From assembly GCF_016107395.1 (NCBI RefSeq), contig NZ_JAAIKO010000011.1, forward strand, positions 62,001-126,000: a DNA stretch of 64,000 nt, read 5' to 3'. Under the pieces are notes generated by a model that saw only the letters and a program-made list of their open reading frames with translations, was not told the DNA's origin and did no database searches. Origin of the DNA: Streptomyces fildesensis. Lineage in GTDB: Bacteria > Actinomycetota > Actinomycetes > Streptomycetales > Streptomycetaceae. Position 1 is the stretch's first letter, and each line of letters opens with the position of its first letter. A program made the position numbers and the translations under genes. Positions 37,350 through 46,188 of the stretch are shown here, piece after piece.

Positions 37350-37657
37350 GGGTCGCGCTTTCCGTTCAAGATGGTGGAGCCGTGGGGTACAACGAGTGGG
37401 GCTGGTCTCCGACGCGCAGCCGACCACCCCGGAATGTTGCACCGAGGTTACCGACCCCCAGAGTGTGAGCGTTAACAAGAGGTGGCGTCAATGCTCCGCG
37501 CTGGTCACAAATCGACAACGGCCGGGGTTCCGCGACGGCTCCGGTTCAGCCATCGGGCATCTCCGGCGAAGAAATCTCCTGATCGGCGGCAACCTTCCGG
37601 GCAGCCGTGGCAACTGAAGAGCCGAACCCTCACTTCGCACCGGAGGAACGACTTCAC
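37350..37657. promoter_or_regulatory. Divergent araB / pectate lyase promoter region
   Basis: This 308-bp gap separates leftward araB from the rightward PL1 gene. It contains the second operator at 37464 and a ribosome-binding site ggagg (37642-37646) for the lyase. No convincing gene is present. Confidence 0.7.
37464..37477. promoter_or_regulatory. Second AraR/LacI-type operator upstream of araB
   Basis: tgtgagcgttaaca differs from the araB start operator by one base (TGTGA for TGTTA) and has the same GCGT centre. It lies 115 bp upstream of the araB ATG and about 181 bp upstream of the lyase GTG, 133 bp from the first site. Two sites could allow repression loop formation and co-control of the lyase. 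Confidence 0.7.
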
Positions 37658-39016
37658 GTGTCTGCCCCCTTGCACCGCCGCAAGCCGTCCCGACGCCTGA
37701 TGGCACTGATCGGCGTCGCCTCCCTGGCGGCCGCCGGCCTCGCCGTCGTGCCCCTGACCACGGGCGCCGGCGCCGCCGCCGTCGACCTCGCGCATGCGGC
37801 CCTGCCCGCCGACGACGGCTGGGCCGCCACCGGCTCGGGCACCACCGGCGGCCAGACCGCCGACACCGCTCACACCTTCACCGTCTCCACCAGGGCCCAA
37901 CTGGCCAAGGCTCTCAAGGCCGGCCCCATTGGCGCGCCACGGATCATCCAGGTCAAGGGCGTCGTCGACGCCAACACCGACGACTCGGGCAAGACCCTCG
38001 GCTGCGCGGACTACGCCGCCGGCACCGGCTACTCGCTCAGCGCCTACCTCAAGGCCTACGACCCGGCGACCTGGGGCCGCGGCAAACTGCCCACCGGCCA
38101 GCAGGAGTCGGCACGCGACGCGGCGCAGGACCGGCAGGCCGCGCGCGTGGTCCTGACCGTCCCCTCCCGCACCACGATCGTCGGCGTGCCCGGCTCGGGT
38201 GCGGCGATCGTCGGCGGCAGCCTCCAGGTGAAGAACGCGGACAACGTCATCATCCGCAACCTCAACCTCACCGACACTCGTGACTGCTTCCCCCAGTGGG
38301 ACCCGACCGACGGCTCGACCGGGAACTGGAACTCCCAGTACGACGCGGTCACGGTGCGCGGCTCCACGCACGTGTGGGCCGACCACAACACCTTCGGCGA
38401 CGGCCCGCACTACGACAGGGCGAACCCGTCCTACTTCGGGCGCGAGTACCAGGTCCACGACGGCGCCCTGGACATCACCAACGCCTCCGACCTCGTCACC
38501 GTCGAGTACAACCGGTTCGCCAACCACGACAAGACCATGCTCATCGGCAGCAGCGACAAGGACACCAGGCTGCGGGTGACGCTCCACCACAACGTCTTCC
38601 AGGGCATCGTCCAGCGCGCCCCGCTCGCCCGGGTCGGCCAGATACACCTGTACGACAACTACTACGACACGGCGACGCTCAACAACTACACCCACGGCTA
38701 CAGCGTCAACGCACGCGCCAAGGCCCAGGTCGTCGCCCAGAACAACTACTGGGCCCTGTCCGGCGACCGGAAGGCCTCACAACTGCTCAGCGGGGACGGG
38801 ACCGGCTCGGTGGCGGGCAGCGGCAACCTGGTCAACGGCACCGTGACCGACCTCGTCGCCGCATACAACGCCGAGCACTCCGCCAAGAAGATCAAGACGT
38901 CCGTGAACTGGACACCCAAGCTGACGGCGGGCCTGGAGCCCGCCGCCGGGCTGCCCGCCGCACTCGCCAAGAAGGCGGGCGCGGGCGTCCTCACCGCCGC
39001 AGGCGGCACCTCCTGA
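37658..39016 (+). CDS. Secreted pectate lyase, polysaccharide lyase family 1
   Basis: A 452-residue exported PL1 pectate lyase, paralogous to the 14884 gene. After an Arg-rich n-region and hydrophobic core (LMALIGVASLAAAGLAVVP) come DDGWAATGSGTTGG, NVIIRNLNL, DCFPQWDPTDGSTGNWN, HVWADHNTF and QRAPLARVG with the presumed catalytic arginine. The WADHNTF replaces WIDHNTF of the other copy. GTG at 37658 is chosen for its ggagg 11 bp upstream; an earlier GTG at 37607 lacks one. It is divergent from araB and shares its operator region, fitting joint control of pectin and arabinan use. Confidence 0.9.
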   Translation: MSAPLHRRKPSRRLMALIGVASLAAAGLAVVPLTTGAGAAAVDLAHAALPADDGWAATGSGTTGGQTADTAHTFTVSTRAQLAKALKAGPIGAPRIIQVKGVVDANTDDSGKTLGCADYAAGTGYSLSAYLKAYDPATWGRGKLPTGQQESARDAAQDRQAARVVLTVPSRTTIVGVPGSGAAIVGGSLQVKNADNVIIRNLNLTDTRDCFPQWDPTDGSTGNWNSQYDAVTVRGSTHVWADHNTFGDGPHYDRANPSYFGREYQVHDGALDITNASDLVTVEYNRFANHDKTMLIGSSDKDTRLRVTLHHNVFQGIVQRAPLARVGQIHLYDNYYDTATLNNYTHGYSVNARAKAQVVAQNNYWALSGDRKASQLLSGDGTGSVAGSGNLVNGTVTDLVAAYNAEHSAKKIKTSVNWTPKLTAGLEPAAGLPAALAKKAGAGVLTAAGGTS

Positions 39017-39084
39017 CTCCGCACCGGACGTCCCGTACCCCTGGGGCCCGTCGTCGACCAGCGGTTGCTAAGCTGCCTCCCTGT

Positions 39085-39100
39085 ATGTGAACGCTCACAT
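39085..39100. promoter_or_regulatory. LacI-like dyad upstream of the ECF sigma gene
   Basis: atgtgaacgctcacat is a 16-bp dyad with exact 6-bp arms around ACGC, the same geometry as the arabinose operators. It lies 22 bp before the ATG at 39123, just upstream of its ggagagg binding site. It could be an operator of a LacI-family repressor or a CRP-like site (TGTGA-N-TCACA); the spacing of four fits LacI better. Confidence 0.55.
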
Positions 39101-39122
39101 TCCTGGAGAGGTCGCAACGGAC

Positions 39123-39647
39123 ATGCTTCTCGAGGACGCATCTGCCGAGTTCCACGACTTCTTCGAGCGCCACTACGCCGAGCTCGCCCGCCTCGCCCAT
39201 CTCCTGACGGGCGAGGCGGACGCGGCGGACGACCTCGCCGCGGACGCGCTGACCGCGCTCTGGCACCGCTGGGACCGCGTGCGACAGGCCGACCACCCCG
39301 TCGCCTACGCCCGGGGTGTGGTGTCAAACATGGCGCGCAACCGCATCCGCGGCGCGGTCCGTGAGCGCCGCCGCGTCGCGTTGTTCTGGAGCCGGCACGG
39401 CGACGGTGCGGAGGACCCGGACGTCGCGGCCGTCCTGGACGTCCGCACGGCGCTCGACCGGCTCCCCTTCCGCAAACGCGCGTGCGTGGTGCTGCGGCAC
39501 GCCTTCGACCTCTCGGAGAAGGACACCGCGCTCGCCCTGGGGATATCGGTCGGTACGGTGAAGAGCCAGACCTCCAAGGGCCTGGCGGAGCTGGAACGCA
39601 CCCTCAGCGGACAGGCCGCCGAGGAACTCGCGGGGAGGAGGAACTGA
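39123..39647 (+). CDS. SigE-type ECF RNA polymerase sigma factor
   Basis: A 174-residue group 4 sigma factor. Region 2 is FHDFFERHYAELARLAHLLTGEADAADDLAADALTALWHRW, cited by its core DDLAADALTALW, and region 4 is LPFRKRACVVLRHAFDLSEKDTALALGISVGTVKSQTSKGLAEL with the helix-turn-helix. I chose ATG 39123 (ggagagg 11 bp upstream) rather than the frame start at 39087, which would lie inside the dyad. Its stop shares one base with the ATG of the membrane partner gene, the usual layout of SigE sigma factors with a regulatory or effector membrane protein. Confidence 0.9.
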   Translation: MLLEDASAEFHDFFERHYAELARLAHLLTGEADAADDLAADALTALWHRWDRVRQADHPVAYARGVVSNMARNRIRGAVRERRRVALFWSRHGDGAEDPDVAAVLDVRTALDRLPFRKRACVVLRHAFDLSEKDTALALGISVGTVKSQTSKGLAELERTLSGQAAEELAGRRN

Positions 39648-40487
39648 TGGACGACATAGGCAACCAGCTGCGGCGGGCCGCCGCTGCCCATCAACCGGAT
39701 CGCGCGCGCATGCTCGCCCGCGTTCAGCGCGGCATGCTCTCCTCGTCCGCCACCGATACCGCCGACTTCGACTCTCCCGGTGCCCGCACGGCACCGCAAC
39801 CGGATCGCCCAGTCCTGGCCGAAGGTCGTGCTCACCACACTCGCGACCGCCGCGACCCTGGCCGTCGGAGGGTTCGCCGTCGGTGCCGTCGTCCACGGTC
39901 ATGAACCGCGGCAGGAGTCCGCCGCAGGCCCCGGGACAACGCTGGCACCCGGTTCCCCGTCCCCGCACGCCGCCGGCCCCGGTCAGCAGGACCCCACCAC
40001 ACCGCCGCCCGCCGGGACCGGCCGCCCATCGGCGCCGCCCACCACACCCGGACCCGGCCACACGTCCGCAACGCCGCCGAGCCGTCCGCACACCGAGGAC
40101 GGACCCCTGTGGGCGGACGGATCCGTCGATCCCCACAGCAACAGCTTCTGGGCCCAGAGCAACGTCACCCTCAAGGCGCGGAAGCCCCTCACCGCGCTGA
40201 GCGTGGAGCTCCGCATCGCCCAGACCGGCGGTGTCCACAGCGCCGGCAGCTGGCAGACGCTGCCCGCCGCCGACTTCACCCTCTCCGTACGGGAGGAGGG
40301 CGACGCGCTCATCTACCGCTGGACCCTCAGAGCGGGCAGAACCGTCCCCGCGGGACAGCACGTCTTCGCCGGCCAGTACGACCACACCGCGGGGGGTCGG
40401 AACGCCAGGGCCGACAGCTACCGGGTGAACGCCGGCACGTCGGACGCGAAACCCGCGGTCTGGGGCGACTTCGCCCGCAGCACCTGA
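39647..40487 (+). pseudogene. Membrane partner of the ECF sigma factor, frameshifted
   Basis: The ATG at 39647 overlaps the sigma stop and starts MDDIGNQLRRAAAAHQPDRARM, which runs about 43 residues in one frame to a CCC-GGT site at 39776-39781. The family continuation, with RNRIAQSWPKVVLTT, a single membrane helix (LATAATLAVGGFAVGAVV), a long Pro/Thr/Gly-rich linker and a C-terminal beta-rich extracytoplasmic domain, is in the +1 frame until 40487. Without a shift the first frame runs out at 39904 as an Arg-rich nonsense tail. One surplus base in the CCCGG run restores a single 280-residue protein. Options: real mutation, sequencing error or +1 slippage on CCC. Function unknown; probably the regulator or output protein of the sigma factor. 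Confidence 0.75.
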
Positions 40488-40980
40488 GCGGCAGCGGGAG
40501 GCAAGAGAGCCCGTCGGCGGGACGCCCGCCCTCGGGGCGGCATCCGCGCCTTAGAAGGCGCGGCAACCTTTTCGCCTGCGGTGGTGACTGGTGGGTGCGA
40601 CAACCACCAACCGCCCCCAGGTAGATGAGGTCACGAAAACCACTCAGCACACAACACGCCACCGCCGGCGCCGGGGCGCCGTACAGGCGGCGGCCGCCCC
40701 CGCGGCGCCCTGCGATGCGAAACGGTGACCCTCGGGCCCTTGACGCCCATTCTGTTAGCGTTAACACTCTTGTAACGCCAGGCCAGCGACATGGTCGGGC
40801 CGGGCACCGGCGGGCTTGTCAGCAGCCACCGGGCCCCTGTCGGCCGAGCCCGATCCGTGCGCGACCCCCGCGCCGTCATCGCACCCCGCCATCCACGGGG
40901 ACTCGACCGGTCCGAGGACACCGGGTCACGCGGAGGCCGTACGCGAATCTCGCTGACCGCGGCACATCACTGGAGGAAGT
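40488..40980. promoter_or_regulatory. Upstream region of the ChvE-like transporter
   Basis: A 493-bp gap between the sigma-partner gene and the binding-protein gene. It contains the operator at 40753 and ggagg at 40972-40976 four bases before the GTG. The first part (40555-40620) has G/C-rich inverted segments that may end the sigma transcript, but I could not identify a clear terminator. No gene seen. Confidence 0.6.
40753..40766. promoter_or_regulatory. AraR/LacI-type operator upstream of sugar transporter
   Basis: tgttagcgttaaca, identical to the operator in the araB start, on the same strand orientation and with the same following ct. It is 215 bp upstream of the binding-protein GTG, so a promoter near 40.75-40.8 kb with a long leader is implied. 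Its identity to the araB site places this transporter in the arabinose regulon. Confidence 0.78.
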
Positions 40981-42078
40981 GTGCGGAAAATATCGACAGG
41001 CCTCGCCCTGGTTGCGCTAACAATGGTGTTGGCCGCCTGCGGACAAGCCGCCAACGGCGTCGGCCCCCACGCAAAACACGCTGATGCCAAGGGCGGCCTG
41101 GTGGGTATCGCGATGCCCACCAAATCCTCGGAACGCTGGATCAACGACGGCGCCAACATGGTGAAGCAGTTCCAGGCCAAGGGGTACAAGACCGATCTCC
41201 AGTACGGCGACAACGTCGTGGAGAACCAGGTGTCCCAGATCGAGAACATGGTCACCAAGGGCGCCCGGCTGCTGGTCATCGCCGCGGTCGACGGCTCGTC
41301 GCTCACCGATGTGCTGCAGAAGGCCGCCGACGCCGACATCCCGGTGATCTCCTACGACCGGCTCATCCTCGGCACCAAGAACGTCGACTACTACGCGACC
41401 TTCGACAACTACAAGGTCGGTGTCCTCCAGGGCACCTATATCGCCGACAAGCTCGGCCTCAAGGACGGCAAGGGGCCGTTCAACGTCGAGCTGTTCGGCG
41501 GCTCACCGGACGACAACAACTCCCCGTTCTTCTTCCAGGGCGCGATGAGTGTGCTCAAGCCGTACATGGCCGACAAGAAGCTCGTCGTCCGCAGCGGCCA
41601 GACCAACTTCAACCAGGTCGCCACCCTGCGCTGGGACGGCGGACTCGCGCAGTCCCGGATGGACAACCTGCTCAGCAAGTCCTACACGACGGCCCGGGTC
41701 GACGCTGTGCTCTCCCCCTACGACGGCATCTCGATCGGTATCCTCTCCTCGCTCAAGGGCGTCGGTTACGGCGAGCCGGGTAAGGAACTGCCCATCGTCA
41801 CCGGGCAGGACGCCGAGCTGGCGTCGGTGAAGTCCATCCTGGCCGGCGAGCAGACCCAGACCGTGTCCAAGGACACCCGCGCCCTCGCCAAGGTGGCCGT
41901 GCAGATGGGCGACGCGCTGCTCAGCGGCGGCAAGCCCCAGGTCAACGACACCAAGCAGTACAACAACGGCGCCAAGGTCGTGCCGGCCTTCCTGCTGCAG
42001 CCGGTCAGTGTCGACAAGGACAACTACCGCAAGGTGCTGGTCGACAGCGGGCAGCTTTCCGCCGCTCAGCTCAAGTAG
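40981..42078 (+). CDS. ChvE/XylF-like sugar-binding lipoprotein
   Basis: A 365-residue substrate-binding protein with lipobox VLAACG. Core motifs [45 protein letters not shown] and [15 protein letters not shown] are those of ChvE and xylose-binding XylF, which bind pentoses and related monosaccharides. The GTG at 40981 follows ggagg. First gene of a three-gene transporter operon; shares the arabinose operator with araB. Confidence 0.92.
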   Translation: MRKISTGLALVALTMVLAACGQAANGVGPHAKHADAKGGLVGIAMPTKSSERWINDGANMVKQFQAKGYKTDLQYGDNVVENQVSQIENMVTKGARLLVIAAVDGSSLTDVLQKAADADIPVISYDRLILGTKNVDYYATFDNYKVGVLQGTYIADKLGLKDGKGPFNVELFGGSPDDNNSPFFFQGAMSVLKPYMADKKLVVRSGQTNFNQVATLRWDGGLAQSRMDNLLSKSYTTARVDAVLSPYDGISIGILSSLKGVGYGEPGKELPIVTGQDAELASVKSILAGEQTQTVSKDTRALAKVAVQMGDALLSGGKPQVNDTKQYNNGAKVVPAFLLQPVSVDKDNYRKVLVDSGQLSAAQLK

Positions 42079-42157
42079 GGCGCCCTGGGCCGCTGTTTCC
42101 CACCGGCCGCCGAACTTCCCCGACCCGACCCGTCCCCGACCCGAACGGATGCCCATC

Positions 42158-43705
42158 ATGGCCGGACCCGTCCTGGAGATGCGTTCGATCAGCAAGTCCT
42201 TCCCCGGCGTCAAAGCGCTCTCCGACGTCAATCTGAGCGTCGCACCCGGCGAAGTCCACGCCGTCTGCGGCGAGAACGGCGCCGGCAAGTCCACTCTGAT
42301 GAAGGTGCTCAGCGGGGTGTACCCGCACGGCACGTACGAGGGCGACATCCTCTTCGAGGGTGAGCCGTGCGCGTTCAAGGACATCCGGGCGAGCGAGCAG
42401 CACGGCATCGTGATCATCCACCAGGAACTCGCCCTGGTGCCCTACCTCTCCATCGCGGAGAACATCTTCCTCGGCAACGAGCACGCCTCGCGCGGCATCA
42501 TCAGCTGGCACCGCACCCTCACCCACGCGAAGAAGCTGCTCCAGCGGGTCGGTCTGCACGAGAACCCGCAGACCCGGATCGCGGACATCGGGGTGGGCAA
42601 ACAGCAGTTGGTCGAGATCGCCAAGGCCCTCGCCAAGGAGGTCAAGCTCCTGATCCTGGACGAGCCGACAGCCGCGCTGAACGACGAGGACAGCCGCAAG
42701 CTGCTCGATCTCATCCTCGAACTCAAGGCGCAGGGGATCTCCTGCATCATCATCTCGCACAAGCTCAACGAGATCGCCCGCGTCGCCGACTCCGTCACCA
42801 TCCTGCGGGACGGCCGGACCATCGAGACCGTCGCCGTCGGCACCGAGGGCATCTCCGAGGACCGCATCATCCGGGGTATGGTCGGCCGCGACCTCGACCA
42901 CCGCTACCCCGAGCGCACTCCCGACATCGGCGACGTCGCATTCGCCATCGAGGACTGGACCGTCCTCCATCCGATCGACCACCAGCGCAAGGTGGTCGAC
43001 GACGTCTCGGTTCATGTGCGGCGCGGCGAGATCGTGGGCGTCGCCGGCCTGATGGGCGCAGGCCGCACCGAGCTCGCGATGAGCGTCTTCGGCCGCTCCT
43101 ACGGCCGCTACACCGGCGGCCGGGTGCTGTTGAACGGGGTGGAGATCAGGACGCGTACGGTTCCGGAGGCTATCGGGCACGGCCTCGCGTACGTCACCGA
43201 GGACCGCAAGCAGCTCGGGCTCAACCTGACCGAGGACATCAGCCGCAACATCTCGCTGAGCGCGCTCGGCAAGGTCTCCCGGCACGGCTGGGTCAACGAG
43301 CACGAGGAGATGCGGGTCGCGGAGAAGTTCCGCGCGTCGATGAACATCAAGGCGCCCTCGGTCTTCGCGGAGACCGGCAAGCTCAGCGGCGGCAACCAGC
43401 AGAAGGTCGTCCTCAGCAAGTGGATCTTCTCCGAGCCCGACGTGCTGATCCTCGACGAGCCCACCCGAGGCATCGACGTCGGCGCGAAGGCCGAGATCTA
43501 CTCGGTGATCGCCGATCTGGCCGCTCAGGGCAAGGCGGTGCTGGTCATCTCCTCGGAGCTGCCCGAGCTGCTCGGCCTGTGCGACCGCATCTACACGATG
43601 GCCGAGGGCCGGCTCACCGGCGAGGTGGACCGCACCGACGCCACCCAGGAATCACTCATGCGCCTCATGACCGTGAGCGCGGCAACCCAGAACGAGCAGG
43701 TGTGA
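42158..43705 (+). CDS. MmsA/GguA-like sugar ABC transporter ATPase
   Basis: A 515-residue two-domain ATPase. Domain 1: Walker [10 protein letters not shown], Walker [13 protein letters not shown]. Domain 2: degenerate P-loop GLMGAGRTE, signature LSGGNQQK, Walker [13 protein letters not shown]. It belongs to the multiple-monosaccharide (MmsA/GguA, XylG) class rather than the YtfR class at 30697. ATG 42158 (MAGPVLEM) is the start seen in relatives as far as I know; ATG 42149 three codons earlier is equally possible. It is 80 bp after the binding-protein gene. Confidence 0.9.
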   Translation: MAGPVLEMRSISKSFPGVKALSDVNLSVAPGEVHAVCGENGAGKSTLMKVLSGVYPHGTYEGDILFEGEPCAFKDIRASEQHGIVIIHQELALVPYLSIAENIFLGNEHASRGIISWHRTLTHAKKLLQRVGLHENPQTRIADIGVGKQQLVEIAKALAKEVKLLILDEPTAALNDEDSRKLLDLILELKAQGISCIIISHKLNEIARVADSVTILRDGRTIETVAVGTEGISEDRIIRGMVGRDLDHRYPERTPDIGDVAFAIEDWTVLHPIDHQRKVVDDVSVHVRRGEIVGVAGLMGAGRTELAMSVFGRSYGRYTGGRVLLNGVEIRTRTVPEAIGHGLAYVTEDRKQLGLNLTEDISRNISLSALGKVSRHGWVNEHEEMRVAEKFRASMNIKAPSVFAETGKLSGGNQQKVVLSKWIFSEPDVLILDEPTRGIDVGAKAEIYSVIADLAAQGKAVLVISSELPELLGLCDRIYTMAEGRLTGEVDRTDATQESLMRLMTVSAATQNEQV

Positions 43706-43708
43706 CGC

Positions 43709-44962
43709 ATGGCCCAGACACAGACCTCCGGTATCGAGGCGAGCACACCCACCGACGGTAAGCCGAGCGGCCCCACGGGCTCCGGCGGCGGGGTGGGACA
43801 GCAGCTGGTCCAGGCTCTGCGCGGCAACATCCGCCAGTACGGCATGCTGGTCGCGCTGGCGCTGATCATCCTGCTCTTCCAGATCTGGACCGACGGCACG
43901 CTCCTCAAGCCGCTCAACGTCACCAACCTGATCCAGCAGAACAGCTACATCCTGATCCTGGCCATCGGCATGATGATCGTCATCATCGCGGGCCACATCG
44001 ACCTGTCGGTCGGCTCGCTCGCCGCCTTCGTCGGCGCGGCGGCCGCGGTGATGATGGTCAAACACCAGGTGCCCTGGCCGGTGGCGCTCGTCGCCGCACT
44101 GCTGATCGGCGCGGTCGCCGGCGCCTGGCAGGGGTTCTGGATCGCCTACGTGGGCATCCCGTCCTTCATCGTCACGCTGGCAGGCATGCTGCTGTTCCGC
44201 GGCGGCACGCAGATCCTGCTCCAGGGCCAGTCGGTGGCCCCGTTCCCGCGCGGTTTCCAGAAGATCAGCAGCGGTTTCATGCCGGAGGTCGGCCCGTACA
44301 CCGACTACCACAACCTGACGCTGCTGCTCGGGATCGGAGTGCTCGCGATCGCGGTGCTCCAGGAGGTCCGCGGCCGACGGCAGGCCGCCGCCTTCGGGCT
44401 CGAACTGCTTCCGCTGGGCTTCTTCCTCGCCAAGCTGGCCGCCATCACCGCCGCGGTGACCGTGTTCACCCTGCTGCTCGCCAGCTATCACGGCTTCCCG
44501 ATCGTCCTGCTCATCCTGGGCGCCCTGCTGGTCGGCTTCGGCTATCTGATGCGCAACTCGATCCTCGGCCGTCACACCTACGCGATCGGCGGGAACGAAC
44601 CGGCCGCCCGGCTGTCCGGCGTGAAGAGCAAGCGCGTCGTCTTCCTGGCCTTCGTGAACATGGGCGTCCTGGCCGCGCTGGCCGGCATGGTCTTCGCCGC
44701 CCGGCTCAACGCCGGTACGCCGCAGGCCGGTATCAACTTCGAACTGGAGGCGATCGCGGCGGCCTTCATCGGCGGCGCCTCGGCCGCCGGCGGCGTCGGC
44801 ACCGTCCTCGGCGCGATCATCGGCGGGCTGGTGCTCGGCGTGCTCAACAACGGCATGTCGCTGGTGGGCATAGGCACCGACTACCAGCAGGTCATCAAGG
44901 GCCTGGTGCTGTTGGCGGCCGTCGGCTTCGACGTCTACAACAAGCGCAAGGTCGGCTCCTGA
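43709..44962 (+). CDS. MmsB/GguB-like sugar ABC transporter permease
   Basis: A 417-residue permease with about ten membrane helices and the GHIDLSVGSLAAFVGAAAAV motif of the XylH/MmsB class. It starts three bases after the ATPase stop. The longer central loop region (VAPFPRGFQKISSGFMPEVGPYTD) is usual for XylH-type permeases. Completes a monosaccharide importer probably for arabinose or xylose. A strong hairpin follows its stop. Confidence 0.92.
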   Translation: MAQTQTSGIEASTPTDGKPSGPTGSGGGVGQQLVQALRGNIRQYGMLVALALIILLFQIWTDGTLLKPLNVTNLIQQNSYILILAIGMMIVIIAGHIDLSVGSLAAFVGAAAAVMMVKHQVPWPVALVAALLIGAVAGAWQGFWIAYVGIPSFIVTLAGMLLFRGGTQILLQGQSVAPFPRGFQKISSGFMPEVGPYTDYHNLTLLLGIGVLAIAVLQEVRGRRQAAAFGLELLPLGFFLAKLAAITAAVTVFTLLLASYHGFPIVLLILGALLVGFGYLMRNSILGRHTYAIGGNEPAARLSGVKSKRVVFLAFVNMGVLAALAGMVFAARLNAGTPQAGINFELEAIAAAFIGGASAAGGVGTVLGAIIGGLVLGVLNNGMSLVGIGTDYQQVIKGLVLLAAVGFDVYNKRKVGS

Positions 44963-44983
44963 CCCGACCCCTTCGCCCCGCGG

Positions 44984-45026
44984 TACGCCGCCGGCCCCCG
45001 GAGCTGATCCCGGGGCCGGCGGCGTA
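44984..45026. terminator. Strong bidirectional hairpin terminator
   Basis: The arm tacgccgccggcccc (44984-44998) is exactly complementary to ggggccggcggcgta (45012-45026) across a 13-base loop. It lies 22 bp after the permease stop and 28 bp before the stop of the convergent LacI gene, so it can end both transcripts. Confidence 0.85.
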
Positions 45027-45053
45027 TCGGGGTCGGCCGGGTGGCCGGGCCGT

Positions 45054-46109
45054 TCAGACCACCGGGGTCGTCGTGCTGCCGCGCACGATGAGCTGCGGTT
45101 CGATCACATGGTGCGGGATGGCCGTACGGTCGCGGTCGCCGCCCTCGATCCGGTCCAGGAGCAGCCGGATGCTGGCCCGGCCGACCGCGGCGAAGTCCTG
45201 CCGGACGGTGGTCAGCGGAGGTGCGAAGAACTCCGCCTCGGGGATGTCGTCGAATCCGGCGATCGCCACGTCCACGGGGATCCGCACTCCGGCCTCCCGG
45301 AAGGCGCGCATGATGCCCAGTGCCATCTGGTCGTTGGCGGCGAACACCGCCGTCAGGTCGGAGCCGCTGGCTCCCCGGCGCCCGACGCGGCCGGCGAGTT
45401 CCTGGCCGGCACGGTAGCCGGAGAGCGGGCTCCAGTCGCCGATCAGCGGCGGTGGCACGTCGGCGCCCGCCTCGTGCAGGGCCGCACGCCAGCCCGCCAT
45501 GCGGGCCGCCGCCTCCAGCCAGTCCTGCGGTCCGGCCACGTGCCAGACGGTGCGATGGCCGCACCCCAGCAGATGGTCGGTGACCAGCCGGGCACCGAGG
45601 TTCTGGTCCACCGACACACTGGGAATCTCCAGGTCGTGGCCGCCCTCGACGGTCACCACCGGGAAGGGGTGCCGCAGCTCGAAGAGCGCGGCCGCCGCCT
45701 CGCGCTGCGGGGTGATGACCACGGCCCCCTCGACGCCCCATTCACCGAGGTGCTTCAGCGCCTCGGTGAGGCTGAGCCGGCTGAGCGCCCGCCCGCTCAC
45801 CGTCGAGACCATGTACCCCTCGGCCCGGGCCGACTCCGCCAGCCCCGCGACCGTGCTGGCCGGGCCGAACAGCGTGGTGTCCGCCGCGACCACGCCGAGC
45901 GTGCGGGTGCGACGGGTGGCCAGGGCCCGCGCGGTGGAGTTACGGCGGTACCCCAGCTCGTCGATCGCCTTCTGCACCCCCGCCCGCGTCACCTCGCGCA
46001 CGTTCGGATGGCCGCTGAGCACCCGGGAGACGGTCTGGTGCGAGACCCCCGCCAGTTGGGCGACGTCCGCCATGGTGGGGAGACGGGTCTCTTCGGCAGG
46101 CCGCGGCAC
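45054..46109 (-). CDS. LacI-family transcriptional repressor
   Basis: A 351-residue regulator. The N-terminal helix-turn-helix and hinge read TMADVAQLAGVSHQTVSRVLSG, followed by a periplasmic-binding-like effector domain (TLGVVAADTTLFGPAS, VFAANDQMALGIMRAF, AGFDDIPEAEFFAPPLTTVRQD). The GTG at 46109 has aggaggg upstream; the longer frame to 46715 is antisense to the oxidase. It is divergent from the alditol oxidase gene with a perfect 16-bp operator (46148-46163) between them, so it probably represses itself and the oxidase. It also may be the arabinose repressor. Confidence 0.92.
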   Translation of the reverse strand: MPRPAEETRLPTMADVAQLAGVSHQTVSRVLSGHPNVREVTRAGVQKAIDELGYRRNSTARALATRRTRTLGVVAADTTLFGPASTVAGLAESARAEGYMVSTVSGRALSRLSLTEALKHLGEWGVEGAVVITPQREAAAALFELRHPFPVVTVEGGHDLEIPSVSVDQNLGARLVTDHLLGCGHRTVWHVAGPQDWLEAAARMAGWRAALHEAGADVPPPLIGDWSPLSGYRAGQELAGRVGRRGASGSDLTAVFAANDQMALGIMRAFREAGVRIPVDVAIAGFDDIPEAEFFAPPLTTVRQDFAAVGRASIRLLLDRIEGGDRDRTAIPHHVIEPQLIVRGSTTTPVV

Positions 46110-46147
46110 AGACCCTCCTGGAGCTGACACGATACGAGCGGGTGTAA

Positions 46148-46163
46148 TTGTTAACGATAACAA
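46148..46163. promoter_or_regulatory. LacI-type operator between regulator and alditol oxidase
   Basis: ttgttaacgataacaa is TTGTTA-ACGA-TAACAA with exact 6-bp arms. It lies 38 bp upstream of the LacI GTG and 25 bp upstream of the oxidase ATG. The centre ACGA differs from GCGT in the araB operators, so specificity may differ. Confidence 0.82.
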
Positions 46164-46188
46164 AGTTGTCGGATCAGGAAGACAAGCG

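Noticed and set aside
39085..39100. Interpreting the dyad before the sigma gene as a CRP site
   Set aside because: TGTGA/TCACA arms fit, but CRP sites have a six-base centre; here it is four, as in the LacI-type sites nearby. Kept as LacI-like only.
39482..39904. A separate 140-codon gene overlapping the sigma factor
   Set aside because: Its first part is out of frame with the sigma gene and its end is Arg-rich nonsense; only the part from 39647 is real, as the N-terminus of the frameshifted partner.
40555..40620. A possible terminator or riboswitch-like structure after the sigma partner gene
   Set aside because: Some G/C-rich complementarity, but I could not draw a single convincing stem or match a known riboswitch.
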